This document shows, piece after piece, positions 9,480 through 21,921 of a DNA stretch of 64,000 bases (position 1 is the stretch's first letter; every line of letters starts with the position of its first letter). Below the pieces are notes generated by a model. It made no database searches and was not told the origin of the DNA. It saw only the letters and a list, made by a program, of their open reading frames with translations. Origin of the DNA: Symsagittifera roscoffensis (lineage: Eukaryota; Xenacoelomorpha; Acoela; Convolutidae). Location of the stretch: contig NC_087063.1 in assembly GCF_963678635.1 (NCBI RefSeq), positions 27,897,649 to 27,961,648 on the forward strand, given 5' to 3'. The translations under genes were made by a program, and so were the position numbers.

Positions 9480-12017
9480 AAGCTCAGTACCTGATCATGA
9501 ACTGGATTACTAGTCCGAAATTGCATGAAATCGCGGAAAATATGAAAATGGAGGACGCACATTCAGATGAAGGATCAACAGTTTGCTAGCCGTCTTAGAA
9601 GAATACATCACGTCAAACTCTTACCTGGAGCTTTTACAAATTTACAAGCAACGAAAACGATGCGAGAAGGTACGAGAAAAAAGCGCAGTGGGCAAAATCA
9701 AAAGGATGCGAAACTACAGAAGAGTCATGAATGAGTCAGACATGATAGTGAGCGACACAATTAACTGTGTGGCCGTATTGGAAGGCTCCAATTTAGATGA
9801 AGCAATCAAACAGAATGGGGAAAGAGGATATTAGAGTGTACACAGCAAGAGAATAATGCTACAACAAGGAATGAAAATAGGACCGAAAAAAAGTTGCTGA
9901 TAAAACTTAGAAAGCAAGGACCGGAAGAAAAGATAATTTTGTTGGTCAGTAATGCCAAACACGACAACAAAAAGGTCTAACATTGGTATTTGAGATTTGG
10001 CCATGAGAGAAATAAAAAAACTTAGAAAAATCATTGCATGGAAGAAAATCTGACGTTGAAGAAAATGAAGGTTGACAAAATGATTAAGTGTAATTGAAAA
10101 TTGTAAGCACGCAATGAGTCAGTGAAAATGGGGAACAATAAAAATCTCGTAGCACCGAGAAGCACGGATTTCAGTGAATATTAGGCCGTTGAACTAGCAG
10201 AATGGTTTGACCCTGGGACCAATAAAAGAACATACTAAAATACAAGATTGATGACTAGGTTATCGGTCTATGCGTTCGAACATTTAAAGAAACTAGTTGA
10301 GATAATGGAAGGGATACTTGTCCAATGGTTCAAGCAATTTGGTACCACTGTAAGTTTACTACATTGATTAGGGGGATTTCATAATGTTTTGATCTCATTA
10401 ATGACCTCATTTCGGTTCGAAATCGAAACGACAGCGGGCTATTCACTATTTTTAAAAAGCGTTGTAGAACGGCTTATTGGTAATTTGAAAGAGATGGTAA
10501 AAAAATGGAGGAAGGAGAATTTTGAGGAGCATGCAATTTAAGCGACGATCGCTCATGCGAGCTACGCTAAAAGCGCTGTTTTGGACGTGAAGTTCATGTC
10601 GCTCTTTCAACAAATATACGGTTCAAGCTCAGAAATAAATCACATATATAAAGAAAAAGTCCCACCAAGGTTTGACAATGCTATATAAAATTATTTGGCG
10701 GATTTGAAAGAACAATTAGAGGGCATTCAAAAAATTAGGTAAGGCTATATTAAAAACGAAAATGAAGTTAAGCAGTAGTTTAAAGCTGTAAGAACTATTC
10801 AGATGTATACTAGACATGTATACCAGGTGGATGATTGGATTCATTACCACATGAAAATTTTTAAGAAAACTTTCAGATAGGGCTTGCAAAATTTGTACCG
10901 ATAGACAATGAAGCGTTTGTGAGCAGACATGGAAAAAGGCTAATATCTGCACATTATTTAGGAGAAAAACCAGCTAATGATTGGAAAAGTGTTAATGGTG
11001 AATAATCGGGACAGAAAAATATCAGATAACTCAATAACCGAAAAGAGAGAAACAAACAAGTGCTCGCAAACTGATGAAAAAGTATAGGCTAAACTGAACA
11101 TCGACCAAATGGGTAGGATGGAAGTTGACTGCCCAACCGGAACAAATAATTGCGTCGTTCTGATGCTCAAAGAAAATTTGAAAGATTTCTAATCAAAAGC
11201 ACTAGCCAAATTTACTATGACGCACATTTAAAATCTCATGATGAGTCACATGAAAACAAACGCGAGCTTATTCAAGTGAACTTAGTGTGGCAAGATTTGA
11301 AGATCGAGTCATTTGGCTCAAGTGATCAAAAAATTGAACGTAACTTTTTTAAATTCAAAGAGGAGACTAGGAGGAGTGCATTTGTGCGGAAAAATTTGCG
11401 GAGTGTTTCTATGGAGATCCTTTGTGCGATAAGATAGGATGAAGATGCGAATTTGTGAAGTGTATTTGTGCGAGAAGAAACGAATAAGAATCGAAGAGAA
11501 TTGATGGAGAACGAGACGAGAAAGATGGGAGTCGTGGAAGGAAAGAGGTAGTTTGTTACAGTAACGAAACCACCAATTGAAGAGCGAGTAGCGAAGGCTT
11601 ATTGAGCAAAGAAACGAACAATGGGGTTCGAGATAATTCCTAACAGCCAAGATAGGAATTAAATGAAACTAAGACCATGTCGCGAGACAGATTCCATCAA
11701 GTGAAAAGATGACATGACAAAGACGAAGAAAGATGGTAGGAGGTAATTAGGACAAGTTGGACGGAAATGTAATCAGAGATAATCTAAAAAGACAAGCGGT
11801 AGACGACAAAGAGGACGAAAACTAAGGAGAAGGTGTGAAAGAAGACGGATGCTACAAAGGGAGTGGAAACAGACGAAGAACGGAATTGAGCAAATGAGAG
11901 AGAGAGAGATGTGAAACGAAAAAAATTAAAGAAGAAATAACGTGAGAATTCAAAACGATGAAGAAATGGTAAGCAGCGAAGAGCAGTAGTGAAAACTACA
12001 TGGACCAGACATCCAGA

Positions 12018-12166
12018 CAGGGGCGGTTTTAGGGGCGGCGGGGTGGGGCGGGGATGCCTCCCTTTCAGGGATTCAACCCCCTGCTGACCCAAAGGATCCC
12101 CCTTTGATACTTTTTAAGAAATCCGTTTTTGGCGGACCGACCCTAAAATTTTTCTAAAGGGACCAA
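12018..12166 (+). mobile_element. hAT-like MITE fragment inside the copia relic
   Basis: Starts CAGGGGCGGTTTTAGGGGCG, the family terminus, and continues through the CCCAAAGGATCCCCC and CCGACCCTAAAATTTT blocks also seen in the other copies. The right half is missing. Confidence 0.65.
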
Positions 12167-13146
12167 GCAGAAAGACAAGAACAATGGAACACCTTCAGAG
12201 ACACCTACATGACTTTGTTAACGACACGACAACATCGATTAGTAATACTGATAGACCAAAAAGAAAGAACAAGTTAATGACGAGGCATTGCGTGCCGATT
12301 CCATCATCTCTACCGAATTTGATTAATCATAAACTTGTAGTTGAATTTTCAGAGTGGCGAGAGATCCGACACGTGTTTTCTCAATTAAGACCAGAAGAAC
12401 TGGGGGGCTGCAATATATTCAAGTTAAATTAATTATGTGATCTAAAGACGCGATGGCTGGACAGTTGGAACAAAAGCAGTAGACGGAGCAACAGAGCAAA
12501 ACCCAAATTAGTGATACGTGGCGATGAAGCGCAGAGTTTGCTACAGGAAAATTTTTCTCTCAAATTCAAAAAAGTTTGCGTTTAACTTTGCATTAACCAT
12601 TATCAAATCCGTAAATTGAGAGCCTGTAGTTATCAAAATCAAGAAAGCATTATTACAATCAAAGCAGAATATCAGGGATGGGTTCGTGAAGCCAGCGGCG
12701 GAAACTCAGATACTGAAAAAGTACAGTTGGAAACAACATGTGATAGCATATGGACTCATAGTGATGAATGGTACCAAACTTTGACAAATCCGCAATATGC
12801 CAGCCGTATCAATGCGTGCCTAACTCAACAGCGCTTACTCTTTAGATTAAATGAAATGGGGGACTCTATGGGAGTGTTAGCAGTGCATATTGACGATATC
12901 TTGCTTGGCGGAACATCAGAATTGGAGGATCAAGTCAAAAGAGCGTTAGAAGGGCTGTAGTTGGTGTAGATAAAACAAGAATTTTGAATTTCTGGAGTTG
13001 CTAGTAAACTATATAGCCACCACATTGAAATGTGATTTGAATAGTTTAAAGGAATTCCGCATCTAGAATTCTATGGAGACGCAAGCTAAAGGACGATCGA
13101 CCTCGGGACAACTGAGAGTGATTAAATCCAAAACAGTTGTCAAGTC

Positions 13147-13150
13147 TCAG
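13147..13150. other. Target duplication TCAG, left copy
   Basis: TCAG sits directly before the 5' LTR and again at 25777-25780 directly after the 3' LTR. This is the 4-bp duplication expected for a Ty3/gypsy-type insertion. Confidence 0.7.
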
Positions 13151-13607
13151 TGTTCTGAATTAAAATCAGAAACACAATTCTTAATTTTTTTACCATATGC
13201 TAGCTTGAAGTTGTGTTTGCTCGGTTGATAAAATATCACCAAAAGCTAACATTACGACATATGTTGTCTCTTTCTGATTGGTTTAAACAACAGATGGAAT
13301 GTTGAAAATATGAAAATGTACGGTATACAAGCCAAGCAAAAATATACCAGATCATCACAGTCTCAATCACTTTCTCCACCACTATCCTATCACCATCACT
13401 ATCACAATCAGTCTATATCCAATAACCCATGTCCTATATTTGATGTGTGTCCTCTATATTTGAAATAATAGACATATTTACGAGTGAAAGAAACATTGTC
13501 TGTTGAATAAGAATAAGAAAGTCTTAACAACATTCAGGAAGACCCCTTATTCTAACTAGCTGCGATTTGATCGATCGCCATGAGTTAAGTCAAGTTAGTT
13601 TGAAATA
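13151..13607 (+). repeat. 5' LTR of the gypsy element
   Basis: Begins TGTTCTGA and ends TGAAATA just before the primer site. Full-length match to 25320-25776. Contains a CTGATTGG (inverted CCAAT) string near 13274 and a TATACAA-like box near 13325. Confidence 0.85.
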
Positions 13608-13609
13608 AT

Positions 13610-13627
13610 TGGTGCGACCATTGGGGC
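13610..13627 (+). promoter_or_regulatory. Primer binding site of the gypsy element
   Basis: TGGTGCGACCATTGGGGC begins two bases after the 5' LTR. The leading TGG matches the complement of a tRNA 3' CCA end. Which tRNA is used was not determined. Confidence 0.7.
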
Positions 13628-13905
13628 ACAAAAAATTCAAAAATTTACTCGAAATTAAAATTTTCAAAATTTTGAAAAGTTAAAACTTTTAAAATCTCAA
13701 AAAACTGAGATTATCAAATTTCACAAAGTTGAATTTATCAAATTTAAAAATATTGAAATTATCAAAACTTCAAAAAATTGATATTTTTTCAGAATTCAGA
13801 AAGCTAAAAAAAATCAAAACTAATTTTCAAAAAGTGTAGTCTTTGCAAATTTTGAAAAATCATTTTTAAAAAATCTAATTGGACATCTCAACTTGAAAAA
13901 GTAAG
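13628..13905 (+). other. AT-rich leader of the gypsy element
   Basis: Short degenerate repeats of the AAATTTTCAAAATTTTG kind fill the space between primer site and gag. No frame. Confidence 0.5.
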
Positions 13906-15290
13906 ATGGCCGATCACCCAATCACCCATTTTAGCTTGTCTTTTGTATCATTCTCAGGAAATGATCCAGGCCAAAACGCAAAAGCCTTTTGGACTTCAGT
14001 TGAGAATAAAATTGTATTCTCATTAGGGCAAACACACACAGACGCTGACTCTCAGCCTAACTATGATCACAGACAAAAAGTTTGTTTGGATCTTTATTGA
14101 CAGAAACAGCTCTTGAATGGTATACTGATGAAGTAACTGATGCTAATACTTGGGTTTAATTAAAAGGTCTTTTCCTAAAATGATTCACTAATGGTAGAGA
14201 TCAATTCAAGCATCGAATTGATGCTGAAAATGCCACTCGAAAAAAGGGCGAATCAATAAAAAACTACTGTTATAGGACTAAAACCTCAGTCGACAAAGGT
14301 TGGCCTGAAAGCATCGAAACTACCGTTCATGTTGATGGCGCTGCACAGACATTGGAAAGAAATATACAAACGAGACAAAAAACTCAAAAGTATATAGAAT
14401 TCTCAGTTGAAGGTCTAAAACCCTTAGTTCTGATGCAAAAAGCTTAAGATTACACGATAGAGAACCCCAACGCAGGATGGGAAACGTTTACAAATCTTAT
14501 AATTATAAAAGATTTAATTTTCATAGTCGCCACCGACCCTGCAAACAAAACACCGACAGCTAAAATGACATCACTAGAGACGCAAATAAAAGAGTTAACC
14601 AATTTGATGAAAAATCAAGCGGTTAGTGCCATAAATGAACAACATTCCTTTCACCGCCGAAATCCGGATGTAAAAGGCAGACCAAATAATAAACGCTTTT
14701 GTGATTATTGTAGGATGAACGGTCATTCTATCTCTAAATGCTCTAAGAAACAAGTCCAAGACGAAGTAAACAAACTTCGCAAAGAACTAACAATAAAAAA
14801 TTATAGAAAAGTATCATTTGAGACCGACTATAAACGTAACCAAAATTTCTCAAGTCAAAGTAATTACAATCAAAGCGGTCAGTCAAGAAACAATAACTTA
14901 ACAAATCAAAGCGGTCAATCGGGAAATTCTGGAAAAACTTCAAATTTCCAGAATCATAGTAAATATGGTATTCGTTACCATAATAAATATAACAAAAACG
15001 AAATAATCAACAGCCATCGCACAATTCCAATCCCAGGCAAAATGAGCCATATGATGAAATGTATCCAAAACAAAAATCTTTCAGGGACAATGAACAAACT
15101 GCAAAAACTGTGACCAAGAAAATAGGCAATCCAGCAGTGATCCTAGAGGTCGAAAATTTAATCAAAACAGATATAACCGAACAAATAGTCGTGATTATGA
15201 TCAATCAAGATCACCAGGATTGAGAATGAAACAAAATCAAGTTGAAAATACCCATTGGGTAGAAGAAGAAACTAATTAATGTACTGCACT
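13906..15290 (+). pseudogene. gypsy gag relic
   Basis: Opens at ATG 13906 and runs 64 codons before a stop, then continues in shifted frames (14100-14560, then 14565-15113 open). A single intact CCHC knuckle CDYCRMNGHSISKC lies at about 14700-14742. It is followed by a Gln/Asn/Ser-rich basic tail typical of a nucleocapsid. Upstream of the knuckle, a segment around 14210-14420 looks like the capsid helix region. At least three disabling changes occur. Confidence 0.75.
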
Positions 15291-15369
15291 GACTATTAAA
15301 GTCTCCGAAGCCGAGTGAAGATAGCAAGGATCTATCTCAATCTGTATCATTTCGCTACCGAAGACACAA

Positions 15370-16773
15370 ATGAAAAATAGCGGACTGGAAATTGAATTAA
15401 TGGCGATCCAGGATAAACCTGTAGCGTCATAAATGAACAAACTTTTCGAGAATTAAATAAAATTGGACAAAAAATGACTCTTTTCAAATCCCAAAGTAAA
15501 GCTAAAATTTACAACGGATCTGACATCCGTATGCTTGGCCATATATCGATCGTTTGAAGCTTTGATACCGACGGAAAGTATCCAACAAACCACAAAGTCT
15601 GGATAACAGAAGAACGCACTGTTAATCTCTTAGGAATCGACTTTTGTCATTTGTTTCTTAAAGGTTTTTATTTTGATATCCCAGCAGTGGAACTAAAATC
15701 GGAAGATGGTGTCATCTCATATGGCTTATTAAACAATGATAACGAATATAAGAAATTTTCTACAATAGAAACAAACCGACTTGAAGATCCCCTGTATATC
15801 TCACACCGCTTATAACATCTGTATAAACATACAGCCGAAACGTATTTTAAAAAAGGGACTACATTTCTTCAGCACAAAGACAAGTGTAAGACTGGATTAA
15901 TTTTCATGAAAACTATTTGTGTTCAAACTGAATACAAATTTCCGGTTTTAATTGAAAATCAACAAGACCACACAGTAACCATAAATAAAGGCGTACTCGG
16001 ATATGCAGTAACAGATATACAAGGAGAAGAAAAAGTAGACACAAGCCAAGATTGCGATGAGTTTACAGCAACTATTCTAAACGGAAGTTCAGAATTTGAC
16101 AGTTGTGTCATGTTAAACACACTCGTAAACACAACACAAGAACGTACAAGCCGAGTCTATGATTCTTGTATAAAATGCATCAATTTTCAACAACAATCTA
16201 TATTTGAATCAAACATGTCAATTGTCCAATGCATTTCTGCGGATAAATCAATGACCCAAGGCTTCGCCGAAATGGTCTGTCGACGATATACAAAAATGAG
16301 AAATTTTTGTAGCTCTAATAACAGCAATGTGAACGAAATCATCGTTTATCGAAACTCCATTTCCGGACAGATAAGTTATAATCTGATCACCAAGGAAAGA
16401 TACTTCCAAAAACCTACCTATCAAAAGCATTCACTATGCACTAGATGAAAAGAAATATCATTCGATTGCTAGTAATATTCGTTTTATTGCAATGCCAAAA
16501 GTTGCTTGTGGTCTAGACAAAATGGATTAGAAAGAAGTTTCTAAAATCATCGTCGATGTGTTTAGATTCTCTGAAATCACAATTTATGTCTATGTACCAC
16601 GTTGGGAAGTCAAAAGCATGCCTGCACTAGAAGTATTCTATACAGAAAGTGTAACCGAAATGTTTGAACAAATCGGTTCCGGTATATTTCAAGCCTGTAA
16701 CAGCGAAGGCAAACTAGCCCCCGATTTCTCGGTCGATGCAAAGAACCTTCGCAGACCACTCGTTCGAGACTAG
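15370..16773 (+). pseudogene. gypsy protease and linker relic
   Basis: Around 15398-15435 the frame reads GDPG-stop-TCSVIN, which fits a retropepsin D(T/S)GAxxSVI active site with the Thr altered and a stop inserted. A conserved protease C-terminal string NLLGIDFCH follows at 15625-15651. From 15906 to 16448 a 180-codon open stretch forms the linker before RT. Short open pieces continue to 16773. Catalysis is impossible in this copy. Confidence 0.6.
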
Positions 16774-16899
16774 TTTCAAAAAAATAGGAACAAAGAACAA
16801 AACGATCAGTTGATCAATTTTATTGTAAACGAAGCATTTAAATCAGACAATCATTATACATTCAACCAATAAAAAACAAAGCACTATTCAATTCCTTTC

Positions 16900-18460
16900 C
16901 GAATTTGATTTTACGCAAAGTGATCTATCGGACGAAGAATTTGTCGATCTACTCCAAATCTTCATACAAGACATTGACGTATATTCTCATCATATTTACG
17001 ATATTGGAAAAACGAAACACAAGTTTCATATATCTCTTAAGAAGATGAAAATACCCATACATTTACGAGACAAACTCGACAAAATAATGGACAAAATAAA
17101 TGAAAATGATGATATGATCTCGTGGTTCGTAAATCCTGTTATACTACTTCCTAAAAAGGACTACGTAAAACTAGTATTAAATACTTGGTACCTAAACTCA
17201 ATAACCGATACTAGTAATTGTAGCTGGCCACTCGAACCGTTACAGGTGTTAATGACTCGGATAAATGGCTCGTATTGTACAAGCAGTGATTTATCATGCG
17301 CTTATCACCAAGTGCCTCTCACCGAAGAAGCTCAAAAACTTACTAGTTTTATTGTCGGAGGACGACAATATACTTATCAATTTGATTTTTATGGTTTACA
17401 ACTACTTCCGAATTTCTTTAGTAAGCTAATGAGATACGCTTTCCGTCCACTTATAAAAACAAAAAAGGCATTAACATATAATGACGAATCTCTTCTACAA
17501 AGTAAAAATAAAAACAAATGTTTGATACTATCAGAGAATATCACATTCGTAAAGCGAACCTCAAAGCAGCTCCCGACAAAGATTTTTTTTTCTTACGAAA
17601 AGTGAAGTTTCTTGGTCACGTAGTATCGAAAGAAGGTCTTTTTCCAAAAGCTTCTCAAATAGATGGTATAAAAAAGCTAAAATCACCCGAATCTCAAACC
17701 GAAGTACTGGGTGTTCTCGGAGTAATAAGATTTTATAGTACTTACATAATTAACCTTCATGTAGATGCAAAACGTCTATACGAGCTTGCAAACACCGAAA
17801 ACAAATTTCAATGGCTACCATGTCATGAAGCCGTTTTTCAGAAATTGAAAGACAGATATTGCCATGATAATGCTAATGCAATTCCAAACACAGATTATCC
17901 ATTTCACATTCACGCCAAATCTTCGAGTGTAGGAACTGGATGCATTTTAACCCAAGCCTTTCCAGACGGAAACAGAATTGTATCCGCAAACTCCAGAGTT
18001 TTCGTTAAGGCTGAACAAAAAAGTCACCACAGCATCGTGAACTGTGTGGTATTATAGCCGCTCTTCACACATATGAATTCAATATTTTAAGTTCACTGTT
18101 CCCTATACATCTATTTTGCGACCATAGACCAATTTTGTTTTTATGGTCCAGAAAAGGACAACTTTCACACCGATTTTTTAAATATCAAGTTGTGCTGACC
18201 AAGTTTCATAATCTAAAAGTTATAAACACACCAGGCACAAACTTAGTTTTTCCTGATCTTTTGAGCAAAACTGTTCCAATCGCTGATATTAGCAAATATC
18301 AAACTGAACATAAAACGATTCAAAATAAAATAAAATTTGTTCTGGACACTGGAGAACAAATTAACTGTTCAGTGCTTCACAGAGAAGACAAAATTACAAC
18401 ATACAACGATTGCTATCCAATCATTGCTCAATTGCATGGTGGAAAGAAGTAACTTACAGA
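16900..18460 (+). pseudogene. gypsy reverse transcriptase-RNase H relic
   Basis: The RT fingers start near 16900 (VYSHHIYDIGKTKHKFHI). The open block 17045-17605 holds SDLSCAYHQVPL (first catalytic Asp) and a FYGLQLLPNFF segment. The YxDD box is YNDE at about 17476, so the second catalytic Asp pair is broken. A frameshift moves the thumb to 17518-18057 (KVKFLGHVVS). RNase H begins near 17900 with HAKSSSVGTGCILTQ, where the usual V-D-A has lost its Asp, and continues after a stop to about 18330. The domain order and motifs are of Ty3/gypsy type. Confidence 0.85.
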
Positions 18461-18574
18461 GATAAGTTTAAAAGGAGATTTCAGCATCGAAGAAGCATTA
18501 GATTACTATGAAGTATCTTGCAATGCAATCCAGAATATAATAGATTTTTTTAAGATTGGCAAACAAATCAACCA

Positions 18575-20160
18575 AATAAAAAATTGCCAACCCACAAAAT
18601 ATACGAAGAAATACCTGACAAATTTTTCGCTCTGGATGACAATCTTGATAACCCAGAGTGGATAGAATTTTGCGAGGGCAATGTCGAACAAAGTTTAAAT
18701 GACGAGTTTGAAAAGGCAAAACTAGATTTTGAAAATAGAACTAAAATATCAAAGCTAATTGAACCAATTAGCTTGCACTCAGAAAAAGGAGAAAATGTTT
18801 CACTAGATTCAATCATTAAATCGACAGATTTCGCAAAAACTGCTGCTCTTGATGTAGAAACAATTCTCCAAGAACAATTAAACGATCCAGTAATTGACTC
18901 TCTCAAAAAATGGGTCAACAGAGGTACAAAACCAGAGACCAAACCTCATCGACCTCGAGATAAAGCTATAAGAGCTTATCTTCGACAGTTTGATCTACTA
19001 TTCATCGAAAATCAAAATGAATTATTGTGTATTCATGAATATAACGATGATTGTTCCCAAACCCCAAAAACATGTTTGCCACTATCATGATTTCTCAACA
19101 GTTTCAACCCATAGTCATCCATCATTAACAAGTCATCACGGAGAATCACCAACATTAGAATGTATTAGAAGATACTTCTATTAGCCCGGACTATATAAAT
19201 GGGTAAAAATGCTTCTTCACTTTTGTCAAAAAAACAAGCCAAAAAGAAAAGATTTAAATGAGGCTCCCTTATAGCAATGGGGTCAACTAGAAACATCGCC
19301 AATGAAAACAATTCATATATTACCACAAAGTTCCACTCAGACCAATGAGTAACGGCAAAAACTTTTGTTTAGTTGTTGTAGACACATTTTCCCGCTACAT
19401 ACAAGTATATCCCTGCAAACACGTCGACTCAAAGGAAACAATAAATCTCCTTGAAAATTATATCACATCAATTAATATTCCACAAAAAATCATTCATGAT
19501 AATGGAAGTGCTTTTATAAGCAATGATTTCGTTCGTTGGTCATTTGAATTAGGTAATACACTTAGACCCTGAACTACATACGCAACGTGGCCAAACGGCA
19601 TATTTGAGGTCCAAAATAAACATTTAACTCAATATTTCAGGCATTTTATAAATGATGCTGGTTCTAATTGGTCAGAAACAAATTTAACTTTGCTCATAAC
19701 ACCGCCGTCAATTGAAGTACTGGTTATACGCCATACGAAATCGTATTTGGCATTAAACCACAAATTCCAATAAGCCTAAAACTAGGATTAATTCGTGATA
19801 AAGATAAATGATGCATCTCAGAAAATTGCACCGGCCTTTCACCTCATGTTCATAGCAGAAAAAGTGCAAAAAATGAGAAAATCGATAAGTTACTCCAAAA
19901 CCGAATATCCTCAGAAATTTTAAAAGAGAGAATCTTTTCAAAACATTTTACAGCAATACTTATATACATTGCCGCCGCTTCACTAATCAAGCGCATTACT
20001 TCCGAAATCAACATAAGCTGGGTAAACCTATCAAGTTGCCAGTAAAGTATTGCTTGAAAATAGATGTAAACCGCTTTTGAAGTCCCAAAAGCTGCTATAT
20101 TTAAGATCGATCCGGCCCATATACTGTAATTGAACAAGTAACAGATGTCAACTAAAAAAT
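18575..20160 (+). pseudogene. gypsy integrase relic with GPY/F module
   Basis: A 168-codon open stretch (18584-19090) is the spacer and start of the zinc-binding domain, then frameshifts follow. The DDE core is recognisable: VVVDTFSRY (19372-19398), HDNGSAF (19495-19515) and GIFEVQNKHL (19597-19626). The spacing from second Asp to Glu is 35 intervening residues as expected (one stop codon counted), so the three acidic residues survive although the frame does not. GPYTVIEQVTDVN at 20113-20151 is the GPY/F module found at the C-terminus of many Metavirus-type integrases. Confidence 0.8.
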
Positions 20161-20938
20161 AGAAAACGATGCAACCTCAGAGAAAAAAAAGTACACCGCA
20201 TTCATATTGTTGAATATTACCCAAAAGGAAATACAATGCCAAAATTGGTTACTGAATATTCCACTGATTTGATGTCCGATGATTTTTATAATCATCTAAC
20301 AAATCGGCTATTTTAATAGCCCAAAAAGACTGAATTTGCAAATTATTTCTATTGGCAAGTGATATCTAGTGGATATCAACATATGTCAAACCATGATTCT
20401 ACAATCAGAAAATCTGAACAAACTAAGTCGCCAAAACAAAGTTGTGATTCCGGACAGGAAACTATGAACTTAAGGACTTTATTCGAATCAACATCATTTA
20501 ATCATACAGCCTATTACTATTTCTAACCCATACCCAAAACGTATATTAAATGAACTAAGTTAACTCGATAGCCCAAGAACCTCGCATAGCTACCGGAGTA
20601 TTAGAACACAGTTTCATGTTTCACCAAACGAAAATTTTTCTCAGCCTACTAATACTTCAGAAGGATTCTGCTCAATCCCCAAATAATTGAGAAAACTACT
20701 ACGAAAAAAATTTATTTTTTCCTGAAGTCAGCTCAGAAAAACCAAAATGAACTAAACGTCCCACACAAAAAATTGGAAGTACAATTTCATGTAGTCTTAT
20801 ATCCAGATTTGGAAAACAAGTAAAAAAACAAATGGATATTAGAAACATAAATTTGTTTTTCTTTAAATTTCGCCCCAAGGCAACTTTGACTCAAAATTAT
20901 TTGCTATTTCATATATAATTTTATTGGCACACAAAATT
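20161..20938. other. Eroded spacer downstream of integrase
   Basis: AT-rich, no intact frame on the plus strand. It separates integrase from the antisense gene. Confidence 0.4.
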
Positions 20939-21514
20939 TCAAGAGTCATTTTGTCGCTTCTTTGTTTTCCTTTGCTTGCTTCTATCTGCAATACCGGCTC
21001 GGATTGCCACCAAGCCATTGTAATTCTTTTTAGCAGATCTAGTTTCTCTCGTCCGTTCTCCATGAACATGCTTTTTTAGAACTAAAATAACAGTAAAAAA
21101 ACATTAGTTTCTAAACGAAACAAAAATGTTTATGTCAAAATATAACTGTAGTATTGATATTGTAATCAAATGATCAAATGTACACTCACATCCTCACCAA
21201 GGAGCAAACCGATCAACTCTATCGAATCGCTAGAGAGTTGGTCAATTTCCTCCGAACAATTAAACATGATATCAGCCTTTATATCCAAAAGAAATTTTTT
21301 TTGTTCGGGCTGACCACCATTCGCCTTCCCGTAAAAGCGGAACCTCGAACAAATGATTGTCGCTCGTGAATAATAAATACTCGACCCGTGAAATAAAGAG
21401 ATCTGAATTATACATAAATTCATACATTTTTTTCTATCGTTCTTTTTCTCATCACTTACATTCCAAAGCGGAATTTTTTTCAGAAGCTCTAGTTTTTCTG
21501 GACACTTGAGCCAT
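20939..21514 (-). CDS. Antisense, apparently spliced small gene inside the gypsy element
   Basis: Three minus-strand blocks fit together. Exon 1 (21514-21460) starts ATG GCT CAA and ends at a strong donor GTAAGT. A 57-bp intron ends TTCAG, and exon 2 (21402-21198) follows in the expected phase. Exon 3 (21081-20939) follows acceptor TTTTAG, is phase-compatible with a GTGAGG donor at 21197, and ends in TGA after a Lys/Arg-rich tail (KQRKTKKRQ). Exon 2 needs a one-base change in an A8 tract (21295-21302 on the plus strand) to stay open. Without it, translation stops after about 60 residues. No domain is recognised. It could be an accessory antisense gene of the retroelement, a host gene caught in the element, or chance. 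The intron length matches that at 63268-63326. Confidence 0.45.
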
Positions 21515-21921
21515 TATCCTTATCCTTTTTTGTAGCCATAATTTCAATCAATTAGAATTTAATAAATTCAAGACGAAAGCTTCTAATATAATAAGCAAAC
21601 ATACTTATCACTACCATCTTAAATTGCAAATAAAACCCCTCCCAGCGGCCCTAGACACGTGCCAGTAAAACAAATACGGCACAGTATAGTATATCAATTA
21701 TAACTGAACAGCCGGCTTTGCTAAAACCTGTCTTCAACAAATAAATTTTATCAGAATCTGATTTATACAAACCAGCAAAAAATAAGCCCAGAATCATTCG
21801 TTCAAAAACCTCTCAACCTCCAAAACCTTCCTCTGCCGAGTGATACTTCTCAGCAATTGAAAAAAAATCAACTATTCTCAAACATAAGGTCTAAAATCAC
21901 CGATCTCGAATGAGGGGAAAT

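Larger units (their letters stand above)
9480..13150 (+). pseudogene. Long Ty1/copia pol relic, left part
   Basis: Broken by many stops and frameshifts, but the order of a copia polyprotein is kept. HWYLRFGH at 9981-10004 is the pre-integrase motif. A YID-stop-GDF string at 10361-10384 corresponds to the integrase D(x)GGEF block, and VVERLIG at 10461-10481 carries its Glu. A SRHGKRLISAHYL segment near 10930 is the integrase C-terminal region. KPKLVIRGDE near 12500 opens the RT, and HIDDILLGG at 12886-12912 is the RT catalytic box (VDD-type). The sequence stops at 13150, where a gypsy element is inserted, and resumes at 25781 with RNase H. A GalEa-like animal copia clade is possible but not tested. 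Confidence 0.7.
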
